The position numbers and the translations under genes are program-made. The notes under the pieces were generated by a model, which had not been told where the DNA came from, searched no databases, and was given only the letters and a program-made list of their open reading frames with translations. Below are positions 13,301 through 19,594 of a stretch of DNA of 28,851 bases, piece by piece. Where the stretch lies: assembly GCA_948566455.1 (NCBI GenBank), contig CAOYQO010000031.1:1-28851 (forward strand). Reading direction: 5' to 3'. Position 1 is the first letter of the stretch, and each line of letters begins with the position of its first letter. Source of the stretch: an uncultured Phocaeicola sp. Its GTDB lineage: Bacteria; Bacteroidota; Bacteroidia; Bacteroidales; Bacteroidaceae.

Positions 13301-15806
13301 GGTAAACTTGCTAAAGGACGCATATTCTGAATATAAGAAGTGGACTGATATTGTTGGAAAAGAAGAAGCTGCCAAAAAGGTTATAGAATCGGGCATTTTT
13401 GACTCCTTGTTTAGAGGGAAGGAACCGGTGGATATTGAGAATTATCGGGATGAATTGAATAAGATTCTTAACCAGCTTGACGATAAGACCGAAGTTCGTA
13501 GGGACTTGAAAGTTTCCATACGGAAAGTCATTGCGGATATTGATGCCAACGCTATGAAAGAAGCTTCGGATAAGGCCGCAAAAGAACTTGAAAGGTACGT
13601 ATCTGATGTTTCAAAGAAATGGGATATATACAAGCAGCTTGTCAATGCCGGTGCAAGTAAGAAGGATGCTTCAACTTATGCTTTTGGTTTTTTGACTGAT
13701 TATGAGAATGAAGCGCAATATTTAATAGATACAGTACAAAAGAAACTCAAAGAAAAGGCTGTTGATCTTCCATTCACTTTGAGTGACGATGAAGCAGAAA
13801 GTATATTAGGAGGTAAAGACAGCCCATTATATAAGCAATTTTTTAAGGTGTGGAAGGATGCTAAAGAGGCATTTGAGAAAGATAAGGTAAGTATTGCACT
13901 TGATGATACAAAGGTTATTGCCAATGCAAGATCAACGATAGAAAAGATACGAATATTAAGTGAACAGTACGCATCAAAGACTGGATTAAGTGTCGGAAAA
14001 AATGGGGAGTTGGTTGGTGATACGTCAGGTCTAAACAATGTTCAGAAGGCTTATCTTGATGAATATAATAAGAAGCTGATTGAATTAAAATCGACCTTAT
14101 TACAATTGTTACCTGAATGGGAGAAAATATTTGGAGATAAAGAGCAACGTTCATTCTCTGATTTGAAAGAGGCTGAACGTATCGCAAGGGAAATCAAGAA
14201 TAATGCAAAGGTTTCCTATGATAGCGATGGAAAGCCCAATGGATTTACTTCTTTTTTTACGAAAGATGATGGTAGTATTGAAAATGTTAAGGGTGCTTAT
14301 TCTTTGTTGGATAAATTGATAAAAGCCATCCCCCAGTTGCAAGATGCACAGTTGGCTGTAAATCCATTCAAAACCTTAGCGAAGAATGTAAAAGAACTTT
14401 TTACTTCTGAAAAAGACAGCGACAAACTGGAAAAGAAAATCGGACGGTTGGGAGAAAGTGCCGCTGAAAGTGCTGATCTTGTCGGCAATTTTGCAGGACA
14501 GATGTCTTCCATGTTCGATGCTTTGGGCAATGAGGGTATGGCCGACACGATGGGTAATGTGCAGGATGCCATGTCTTCTATAAGCAATATCGGGCAGGGA
14601 TTCGCCAAAGGTGGAATAGTTGGTGGTATTGCTGCCGCTGCCGGTGAAGCTGTAAACTGGATTGGGAAGATAGCACAAGCACATGACAAAAAGCTTGATA
14701 AGGCTATTGAAAAAAGTAAACTTCGTGTTCAACAGTTGCAATATATATACGAACAAATTGACGGTAGTCTTGAACGTTTTTTGGGCAGTGGCACGGAACT
14801 AAAACTTGTAGATGCAGAAAATGACCGTACCCGGTTGAATCAATTAAATAATCAGATTGGTGCAATACGCAATAAGGGAAAGATCAACATCTTCGATTTG
14901 ATGTCTTTGCATAAATATAAGCAGGAAGCGGAAAAACTTCAAAAACGTGTTTCGGCATACGATGAAGGTGGTGCATACGGGTATCAACGTGCCTTGATGC
15001 AAGAACAACTTTCAGAATTGGAGAAACAACGGCAAGCCGAAATTGACAAGAAGAAGACGGATGATAGCAAGGTGGCTGATTATGAGAATCAGATTGCGGA
15101 GATGAAACAGCAAATAAAGGATTTTGCCGAAGAAACGGCTGAATCTCTTTATGGCATTAATTTGAAAGACTGGGCTTCACAGCTGGGAGATGCCTTGTAT
15201 GAGGCATGGCAGAAAGGCGAGGATGGTGCCGAAGCTTTCAAAAATAAGGTTGCCGACATTATGGGTGATGTTATGAACTCCATTCTCAAAATAAGTATTT
15301 TGGAACCGGCCATGCAACAGCTTCAAAAGATGCTTTTTGGTGAGGATGGAATGAGTGGTTATTTCGGCAAGGATTTCTCTCTTGACGAAAAGGAGTTGGA
15401 AAGTATTGCGGACTATCTAATGGGGGTCAGTGAGAAAACCGATGATTACTATTCCATGCTTGACAAACTGAATAACTATATGGAAAAGAAATATGGTATC
15501 AGCATGAAGGAAGAGGAAGAAGACAGTGGAAGTGGTTTATCTAAAGGCATACAGAATGTTACTGAAAATACCGCTAACCTTTTGGCTTCTTATATAAATG
15601 CAATCCGGGCTGACGTGAGTGTCAAACGGGAGTATGTGCGAAGATTGGTTGAAGAATTGTTCCCGGCCTATAATGTAATAGCGCAAGCGCAATTGAAACA
15701 ACTGACAATGATACAGATAAATACAGCAAAGAATGTGGAATTTGTGGAAGAAATCAGGGATATACTGCATAGGAATATAAACGGTGTAAACAAGTTTAAT
15801 ATATGA
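10335..15806 (+). CDS. Tape measure protein
   Basis: 1823 residues, the longest gene in the window, located right after the tail chaperones. Its length sets tail length; by the usual ratio of about 0.15 nm per residue it would correspond to a tail of roughly 250-270 nm, an estimate only. N-terminal 130 residues are Ala/Lys/Arg-rich helix (AARELARQRAARAAKAELDL). A tape-measure N-terminal domain follows at about 190-380 (LAVASPFGVMDLNQYAKQL, LAFGQIKAAKFLKGTELRQL, LTEANIPMVDKLAERF). Hydrophobic segments near 545 (FIVFAAASAIFESW) and 1426 (GGIVGGIAAAAGEAVNWIG) could cross the host membrane during DNA entry. The C-terminal third is coiled coil. Its last four bases overlap the next start. Confidence 0.93.
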   Translation: MADLGNLYFDILFRDKTAEQRKKLKAEITKDLQAKLDVGFDKKKLVGDMKTLLQSEKFKINVVVDKASTTQAVRAALQAAGLNTNFTASDLRAAKAAAIQTKAEASAAAARELARQRAARAAKAELDLANARERSANAARRHMTATLNMNGAMNSQLSIVGQLRNEFLGLYSIYAAQNFLRAVVDIGGELENQKIAMASILQDEGKATTIFNQIKKLAVASPFGVMDLNQYAKQLSAYSIPYNELYDTMKRLADISAGVGVDMGRIILAFGQIKAAKFLKGTELRQLTEANIPMVDKLAERFSKLEGRIVSAGEVLDMISKKKVTFEDVKDVLWELTDDGGMFHNMQEVLSESVKSKWKNLADAIDIMLGDIAESMGSTLKWTAESLTTLAQNWKELVPAIEAAVGAFGFWKAAMLVNSRLVVGEYKNISQTVLANKRLTAEKLRVEAAYRKLTVAEQQLIATSNKLTYADYEQMAVSGQLTKNKLLQLVAMKRLTVAQAESIALQAKMGRLDVSQISHIGAMNVGIRALWGNLKNLGMVLKGLAPQFIVFAAASAIFESWYKSGQKADEMNERISELTTRAQDGFKNLTKEAQKFADVDPFKANDASLISSIEEMKTALKDYSPVWADTFNETFKTDDEGNTVKSLAEQYILLRNALNDTKEAYRLLNDIKGTSEHANEATDGYFDDSFLENINDYIDAKERVNKIIGRMSGSYIEYSTAMQKVIAKHDDFAKAASGKPLKEQLSILKEYPKALASLNNELPFTGGYRDDIFQLRKAWKNSKRIYMEDVLPDMKDFLSRYKSRLGAAGWDLNNLSDAQRIAISLDISAFFDTFEKMPKYMRDFFNGKILEDEFNIKINAEYTEASQSFSDLQKKFNGATDGQFEAQIKVSTDSEKIIEGIQKAYKEAKETTNQLKPVLIKAGIDLSGGAKIDLSKLPDWQKQIVSDYKKAFDTMQSGEKGAKEIGFSLTDPSKNKSKKDVFAERLKERVNLLKDAYSEYKKWTDIVGKEEAAKKVIESGIFDSLFRGKEPVDIENYRDELNKILNQLDDKTEVRRDLKVSIRKVIADIDANAMKEASDKAAKELERYVSDVSKKWDIYKQLVNAGASKKDASTYAFGFLTDYENEAQYLIDTVQKKLKEKAVDLPFTLSDDEAESILGGKDSPLYKQFFKVWKDAKEAFEKDKVSIALDDTKVIANARSTIEKIRILSEQYASKTGLSVGKNGELVGDTSGLNNVQKAYLDEYNKKLIELKSTLLQLLPEWEKIFGDKEQRSFSDLKEAERIAREIKNNAKVSYDSDGKPNGFTSFFTKDDGSIENVKGAYSLLDKLIKAIPQLQDAQLAVNPFKTLAKNVKELFTSEKDSDKLEKKIGRLGESAAESADLVGNFAGQMSSMFDALGNEGMADTMGNVQDAMSSISNIGQGFAKGGIVGGIAAAAGEAVNWIGKIAQAHDKKLDKAIEKSKLRVQQLQYIYEQIDGSLERFLGSGTELKLVDAENDRTRLNQLNNQIGAIRNKGKINIFDLMSLHKYKQEAEKLQKRVSAYDEGGAYGYQRALMQEQLSELEKQRQAEIDKKKTDDSKVADYENQIAEMKQQIKDFAEETAESLYGINLKDWASQLGDALYEAWQKGEDGAEAFKNKVADIMGDVMNSILKISILEPAMQQLQKMLFGEDGMSGYFGKDFSLDEKELESIADYLMGVSEKTDDYYSMLDKLNNYMEKKYGISMKEEEEDSGSGLSKGIQNVTENTANLLASYINAIRADVSVKREYVRRLVEELFPAYNVIAQAQLKQLTMIQINTAKNVEFVEEIRDILHRNINGVNKFNI

Positions 15807-16315
15807 TTATGAATAGATTGAATAGTGAATTGAGAGGCCATGCCGTATCGTATGGCCTCTGCACACAATGGCAAGGTGACTGGCAAAATAATAAAAGTCA
15901 GCAGGAACTAATTGAAATGTATATACGAGGCATTGATTTTTGTATTGAGCACGATTATCCGACAGTGGAATATATAAAAGGTAATTTTGACCGGAGTCTG
16001 CTTCATCAAAACCATATTTTTGTTGATGAACCAGTGACCGGAGGCAACAATGGTGTATATGTACTGAACGGTAAATGTTCAGGTAAACTTTCTTTCGGTA
16101 AATTTACAGCTGCTACTCTCCATTTGCGGCATGATAGTGAATTGACTCTTGAAGTGGAGGATTGTGCCAAAGTTTTTGTAAGTGTATATGATCGGGCTAA
16201 ACTACATGTAAGGCAAAGCGATGTGGCTAAAGTTTATGTATATGTTCATGGTGGAAACTGTAAAGTTGAAACCGATGGCAATGTCATGGTAAGATATAAA
16301 ATGAATGGGGATTAA
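15803..16315 (+). CDS. Conserved-looking phage protein downstream of the tape measure, beta-repeat
   Basis: 170 residues starting inside the tape-measure stop (ATGA). The N-terminal 70 residues are helical (SQQELIEMYIRGIDFCIEHDYP). Residues 80-165 are a run of short Val/Leu-rich strands with a period of about 18-20 residues: GVYVLNGKCSGKLSFG, ATLHLRHDSELTLEVE, KVFVSVYDRAKLHVRQ, KVYVYVHGGNCKVETD, the pattern of a small right-handed beta-helix or stacked beta-solenoid. Known function is not evident to me. Coupling to the tape measure suggests a tail or tail-assembly role. After it the tail operon is interrupted by the regulatory cassette. Confidence 0.6.
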   Translation: MIMNRLNSELRGHAVSYGLCTQWQGDWQNNKSQQELIEMYIRGIDFCIEHDYPTVEYIKGNFDRSLLHQNHIFVDEPVTGGNNGVYVLNGKCSGKLSFGKFTAATLHLRHDSELTLEVEDCAKVFVSVYDRAKLHVRQSDVAKVYVYVHGGNCKVETDGNVMVRYKMNGD

Positions 16316-16316
16316 C

Positions 16317-16385
16317 ATGCGTTTTGCAACATTCTTATTTATAGCCTTTTATATTCCTATATTATTTGAACGGTATCATAAATGA
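16317..16385 (+). CDS. Possible 22-residue hydrophobic microprotein
   Basis: ATG one base after the previous stop, ending TGA: MRFATFLFIAFYIPILFERYHK. It has one hydrophobic segment followed by a charged end, like a single membrane helix. Tight spacing after the tail gene would permit translational coupling. Short ORFs arise by chance in AT-rich DNA, so confidence is low. Confidence 0.25.
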   Translation: MRFATFLFIAFYIPILFERYHK

Positions 16386-16505
16386 CAATCAACATCTCGC
16401 CACAATACGGTAGATACGCGCATTATTTATATTATGTCTAAATTTTAGAGTAAATATAACTGTTTTTATTTACCGATTCTTACCGTTTGTTACTGATGTT
16501 TACCG
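16371..16505 (+). promoter_or_regulatory. Four phased 10-bp repeats with two inverted upstream copies
   Basis: TACCG at 16471, 16481 and 16501 and TACTG at 16491, i.e. one copy per 10 bases, each preceded by T. The inverted form CGGTA occurs at 16371 and 16408. The array ends 26 bases before the -33 element of the promoter at 16531-16562. Spacing by one helical turn puts every copy on the same face of DNA, as expected for cooperative regulator binding. Confidence 0.6.
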
Positions 16506-16530
16506 AATTTATTTTATTGATTTTTAGGTT

Positions 16531-16562
16531 GTTGTATGGTGAAAATATCGTCTTTATATTTG
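16531..16562 (+). promoter_or_regulatory. Promoter of the Rha/KilA-N cassette
   Basis: GTTG (16531-16534), 20 bases, TATATTTG (16555-16562), a good Bacteroidales -33/-7 pair. Transcription from about 16569 would give a leader of nearly 290 bases before the rha start codon. Confidence 0.7.
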
Positions 16563-16568
16563 CGCTGG

Positions 16569-16854
16569 AAACAATGCTGTAAGGTTCATTACGTGGTTGT
16601 CATGAACTGGAGTAAAATATTATAGGGCATTCTCTTTGAGGCAGACAACCACATTAGGCTTCATCGGGATTTGCCCTTTCTCTTTACTATTATGTCAAGC
16701 GTGACTATTATATTAAGGAGGGTTCAGTAGGTACGAGTAATGGCGTATTGGGGTTCGATTCCCTGCCTACTACAAGATCGGACAAAATAATTCCCCAAAA
16801 GCGGAGATGTCCGAGCCGCTGATGGGGAAAACATTAACTTTATAGTGCAAAGAT
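16569..16854 (+). ncRNA. Structured leader RNA with interleaved stems
   Basis: Stem GTTCAT/ATGAAC (16584-16589, 16602-16607) has a loop containing GTGGTTGTC (16593-16601), which pairs perfectly with GACAACCAC (16644-16652), a pseudoknot. AGGGCA (16624-16629) pairs with TGCCCT (16672-16677), interleaved with it. Next come a tRNA-like minihelix (16725-16773) and a hairpin TTCCCCA/TGGGGAA with inner AGCGG/CCGCT (16791-16829) whose loop (GTCCGA) can pair with TCGGAC at 16778-16783. It contains no convincing ORF. It could be a cis-acting leader for rha or a separate small RNA. Confidence 0.5.
16725..16773 (+). ncRNA. tRNA-like minihelix (acceptor stem plus T-arm only)
   Basis: AGTAGG (16726-16731) pairs with CCTACT (16766-16771). 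Directly before the latter is a T-arm: TGGGG, loop TTCGATT, CCCTG, and the 3' end reads ACA like the tRNAs in this window. A 17-base linker replaces the D and anticodon arms. It could be a deletion-shortened tRNA, a tRNA mimic processed by tRNA enzymes, or the phage copy of a tRNA 3' end used for integration. Confidence 0.45.
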
Positions 16855-17226
16855 ATGGAAAATTTTAATCAGTTAATACCTATTGATGAGGGAAAAGGTA
16901 AAAAAAGAACAATGACCTCCTTGCAGATTGCAGAAATTACGGGCAAAACTCATTCAAATGTAATGCGAGATATTCGCAATATCCTTGAACAACTGGAAGA
17001 AAAACATAAATTCAATTTTGAATTGATGTTCAAAATCACAAAGTTAGGGAATAACGCAGAAAGAAAAGACCCTTATTATCTTCTCACTAAAAAAGACTGC
17101 TTGCTTCTCGCAAGTGGTTATGATGCAAACTTACGAGCCAAAATTATTAATCGTTGGGAAGAACTTGAAGAAAACAAGCGTGAGCTTTCCCGTAAAAGGG
17201 AGAAATCTTTGTTAAGTAAAATCTAA
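16855..17226 (+). CDS. Rha family phage regulatory protein
   Basis: 123 residues with the core of the Rha/pRha family. A helix-turn-helix-like segment, MTSLQIAEITGKTHSNVMRDIRNILEQ (residues about 20-46), is followed by DPYYLLTKKDCLLLASGYDANLRAKIINRWEELE (72-105), both close to the family pattern of a SxxIAExTGKxHxxVxRDI start and a YxLTkdgFxlLxmGftg..a...K..yi..F-type end. Rha proteins are temperate-phage regulators, named for interfering with growth of phage in hosts lacking IHF. It is first in the cassette, with a long structured leader. The C-terminal extra ORF6N or ANT domain seen in some Rha proteins is absent here; the next gene carries one. Confidence 0.85.
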   Translation: MENFNQLIPIDEGKGKKRTMTSLQIAEITGKTHSNVMRDIRNILEQLEEKHKFNFELMFKITKLGNNAERKDPYYLLTKKDCLLLASGYDANLRAKIINRWEELEENKRELSRKREKSLLSKI

Positions 17227-17235
17227 ATTTATAAT

Positions 17236-18066
17236 ATGAAAACAAATCAAATTTTTCAATATAATGGAAGCCCTATCACTTTTTATAAAGATGATAATGT
17301 AATGGTAAATGCAACAGAAATGGCAAAGCCGTTTGGTAAATTAGTAGGGGATTGGCTTAGATTGAAAGCTACTACCGAGTTCACAGAAGCACTTTCAGCC
17401 GATATGCATATTCCCATATCGGCACTAATTCAAGTAGTTAAAGGTGGTAATAGCGAACAAGGCACATGGCTTCACGAAGATGTAGCATTGGAATTTGCCC
17501 GTTGGTTATCTCCATCATTTGCTATATGGTGTAATAAGCGTATCAAAGAGTTACTTCAATATGGCATGACCGCCATGCAGCCAACTTTGGAGCAAATGAT
17601 AAACAATCCCGACCTTGTTATCAGTCTTGCAACACAATTAAAGAACGAGCGAGAAGAGAAGCAACGTCTTGAACAACAGAACGCATTGCAAGAAGAGCAG
17701 TTGCTTCAAGCCGCTCCGAAGGTCAGCTATTATGATAACCACTTGCAGAGTGTAAACACCCAGACGAGCACACAAGTCGCCAAGCAGATAGGAATGGATG
17801 CCGAAAAGCTGCATAAGAAGCTGAAAGAAATCGGAGTCATCTACCGACAAAGCGGACAATGGTTATTGCATACTCCTTATTCTACTTGGGGACTACACTC
17901 TACACGTACACAGACGTACACACGTTCGGATGGCTCGATAGGAACAAATGTTTATACTGTATGGACTACGAAAGGTGTACGTTTTATCATCGCATTATGC
18001 GAAAGCGGTTGGGACGTAAAGAAAGCCATAAAGCTGATTAAGGGTGAATTAATACCAGTAGCATAG
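17236..18066 (+). CDS. KilA-N / KilAC phage antirepressor
   Basis: 276 residues. Residues 8-108 form a KilA-N DNA-binding domain (VMVNATEMAKPFGKLVGDWLR, GTWLHEDVALEFARWLSPSFAIWCNKRIKELL in part). Residues about 130-160 form a Glu/Gln-rich coiled coil. Residues 160-265 form a KilAC/ANT C-terminal domain (KVSYYDNHLQS, TQVAKQIGMDAEKLHKKLKEIGVIY, QWLLHTPYSTWGL, TTKGVRFIIALCE). This two-domain architecture is the standard phage antirepressor, which counteracts the lysogeny repressor. It begins nine bases after rha, so it is in the same operon. No repressor is visible in the window, so its target is unknown. It may also bind the TTACYG repeats upstream, which is speculation. Confidence 0.9.
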   Translation: MKTNQIFQYNGSPITFYKDDNVMVNATEMAKPFGKLVGDWLRLKATTEFTEALSADMHIPISALIQVVKGGNSEQGTWLHEDVALEFARWLSPSFAIWCNKRIKELLQYGMTAMQPTLEQMINNPDLVISLATQLKNEREEKQRLEQQNALQEEQLLQAAPKVSYYDNHLQSVNTQTSTQVAKQIGMDAEKLHKKLKEIGVIYRQSGQWLLHTPYSTWGLHSTRTQTYTRSDGSIGTNVYTVWTTKGVRFIIALCESGWDVKKAIKLIKGELIPVA

Positions 18067-18073
18067 CGTTCAC

Positions 18074-18145
18074 TATTTATTTCTCTGAAAATTCAGAAAA
18101 ATCGAGTTTTTGACAATATACACATAGTATAAAGAGAAATAAATA
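18074..18145 (+). repeat. 13-bp inverted repeat with an inner palindrome between two KilA-N genes
   Basis: TATTTATTTCTCT (18074-18086) and AGAGAAATAAATA (18133-18145) are perfect inverted arms 46 bases apart, with TCTGAAAATTCAGA (18084-18097) next to the left arm. It lies in the 160-bp gap between the antirepressor and the second KilA-N gene. It could be an operator pair for the second gene or a long stem-loop in the shared transcript. Confidence 0.5.
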
Positions 18146-18170
18146 AAAATCTCCTGAACTTGCTTATATG

Positions 18171-18178
18171 TATGTTTG
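18171..18178 (+). promoter_or_regulatory. Weak -7 box for the second KilA-N gene
   Basis: TATGTTTG fits TAnnTTTG, 50 bases before the ATG at 18228 and 26 bases after the right arm of the inverted repeat. No TTTG is found at the -33 spacing, so any promoter here is weak or needs an activator. Confidence 0.3.
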
Positions 18179-18227
18179 GGAGAAAAGGGTAAGAAATAGT
18201 ATGCAAGTAAAATATAAAAAACATTGT

Positions 18228-18953
18228 ATGAAGACAAATCAAGAAATGGTGCGATACATTGATAGTTTTTCTGTGGTTCAGCGCACGAGTGATGGTTATT
18301 TTGACGGAACTGAATTGCTTCGGCAGTGGAATAATGTAGAAGGGAATCCGAGAAGGCAAATGAGTAAATTCTTAGAATCTGATAATACATCAGAGTTTTT
18401 GAAAGCTCTTGCAGAGGATGAAAGCCATAGAGCAAAAATGCTCATTGGTGAAAATCAACTACTTATAAAAGTTAAGGGTAGAAATACGAAAGAAGGCAAA
18501 ACACCCGATAAAGTTTGGATGAATCCGCTTCTGTTTATCAAATTTGCTATGTGGATAAATCCGTCTTTTGAAGTCAAAGTATTACGGTTTGTGTACGATG
18601 AAATGATTCGCTATCGAAACGATGCCGGGGATGCTTACAAAGAACTTGGCTCTGCCGTTCAGAAGATAGTTCCTAAAGAGTTTATGCCGAAAGCAATGCA
18701 AAAGGTTGGGGAAGCATTGAATTGGGTTGTGTTTAACTCACATGAGAAAATGCTTCGCAACAAGCAGGGTGATGAAAGCAAACAACGCGAACTGTGGCAG
18801 CTTGAAAAGAAGGTGGCTGATTTAATCAACGAGGGATTCATTACCAACTTCGATAATTTAATATCATACCTTAGAAAACAATATTCAAAAAGGAACTATC
18901 CTGCCGTGTTCCAATTACAGCAAGAAAATACAAATTTTATCCACTATAAATAA
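18228..18953 (+). CDS. KilA-N domain protein
   Basis: 241 residues from ATG 18228. The frame is open further up to 18168, but that start overlaps a putative -7 box, and MKTNQEMVRYID resembles the MKTNQIF start of the neighbouring antirepressor. Residues 8-130 form a KilA-N domain (FSVVQRTSDGYFDGTELLRQWN, then KVWMNPLLFIKFAMWINPSFEVKVLRFVYDEMIRYR in part), with an insertion between the halves. The C-terminal half (QKVGEALNWVVFNSHEKMLRNKQGDESKQRELWQLEKKVADLI, in part) is helical and not KilAC; I do not recognise it. It resembles KilA-N proteins of gut Bacteroides prophages. It probably acts as another DNA-binding regulator. It is followed 9 bases later by the next gene, so they are co-transcribed. 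Confidence 0.85.
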   Translation: MKTNQEMVRYIDSFSVVQRTSDGYFDGTELLRQWNNVEGNPRRQMSKFLESDNTSEFLKALAEDESHRAKMLIGENQLLIKVKGRNTKEGKTPDKVWMNPLLFIKFAMWINPSFEVKVLRFVYDEMIRYRNDAGDAYKELGSAVQKIVPKEFMPKAMQKVGEALNWVVFNSHEKMLRNKQGDESKQRELWQLEKKVADLINEGFITNFDNLISYLRKQYSKRNYPAVFQLQQENTNFIHYK

Positions 18954-18962
18954 TAAATCAAT

Positions 18963-19394
18963 ATGGAATTAGTAGAATTTATGAGCAACAAAGAATGCGT
19001 TGTAGAAACATTCAAAGTAAATGGTCTTATTGCAAAAGACAATACGGTAACAGAGAAAGGTTTAATGGCTATACAGTTCTATTTAGATATGATAGAGCAA
19101 AAGAAGCCAGAATTGGAAAATTGTCAAACGGCTTATATGTCATGTAGTGAGGTGGAGGAATGGGAAAAGAAAAACGCTGCGGCTTCGGTAAGTTTTGACA
19201 GCGGAGGGGTAGTCGAGTTTCTCCCGATAGAAATGTTCTCAAAAGATGCTAAAATAGAAAAGGGAGGTGGCATAAAAGGTATGCTTATTTCAATGTGCGA
19301 TTGCGCATGTGAAGATGAAATATCCGAAATAGTATCTTCAAATGATGAAATTCGTAAATTGAGAGATGCGCTTAACAAATATCTCGAAAGCTGA
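18963..19394 (+). CDS. Unknown small acidic protein of the regulatory cassette
   Basis: 143 residues, starting 9 bases after the KilA-N gene. I do not recognise the family. It is acidic, with a helical N-terminal half (KGLMAIQFYLDMIEQKKPELEN), a middle EVEEWEKKNAAASVSFDSGGVVEFLPIEMF stretch (in part), and four cysteines, three of them in MCDCACEDE near residue 115, which could bind metal or be redox active. The C-terminal helix (DEIRKLRDALNKYLES) is coiled-coil-like. Same operon as the antirepressors, so a role in regulation or an accessory host-interaction function is plausible. Confidence 0.6.
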   Translation: MELVEFMSNKECVVETFKVNGLIAKDNTVTEKGLMAIQFYLDMIEQKKPELENCQTAYMSCSEVEEWEKKNAAASVSFDSGGVVEFLPIEMFSKDAKIEKGGGIKGMLISMCDCACEDEISEIVSSNDEIRKLRDALNKYLES

Positions 19395-19431
19395 ATACTT
19401 TTGGCTAAGAGTGGCAAAATGCACAAAATAA

Positions 19432-19461
19432 AATTGGGCTGACTTTGGAGCCAGCCTAATT
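19432..19461. terminator. Bidirectional terminator between convergent genes
   Basis: AATTGGGCTG (19432-19441) pairs with CAGCCTAATT (19452-19461) over 10 bp with one G:T pair. The minus-strand side is followed by AATTTTATTTTG. It lies between the rightward regulatory operon and the leftward membrane-protein gene. Confidence 0.6.
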
Positions 19462-19594
19462 ATAATTTATACGCGAAAACATTAGCCAGATTATGTTAGC
19501 TCAATATTTAATGGTAGTCAGTGTTAAAAGACGCACTAATATCTTTATATTTAGAATATAATTCCATTTTTATTTTGTATATTTAATTTGTAAA

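Noticed and set aside
16560..16830. tmRNA (ssrA) gene
   Set aside because: There is a tRNA-like 3' end and pseudoknots, but no tmRNA 5' end that could pair with it, the acceptor 5' arm is only about 40 bases upstream, and no tag reading frame is evident.
16801..16830. 5' half of a tRNA-Ser (GGAGATGTCCGAG-like)
   Set aside because: The resemblance is short, and the same bases are better explained as a self-complementary hairpin (TTCCCCA/TGGGGAA with AGCGG/CCGCT).
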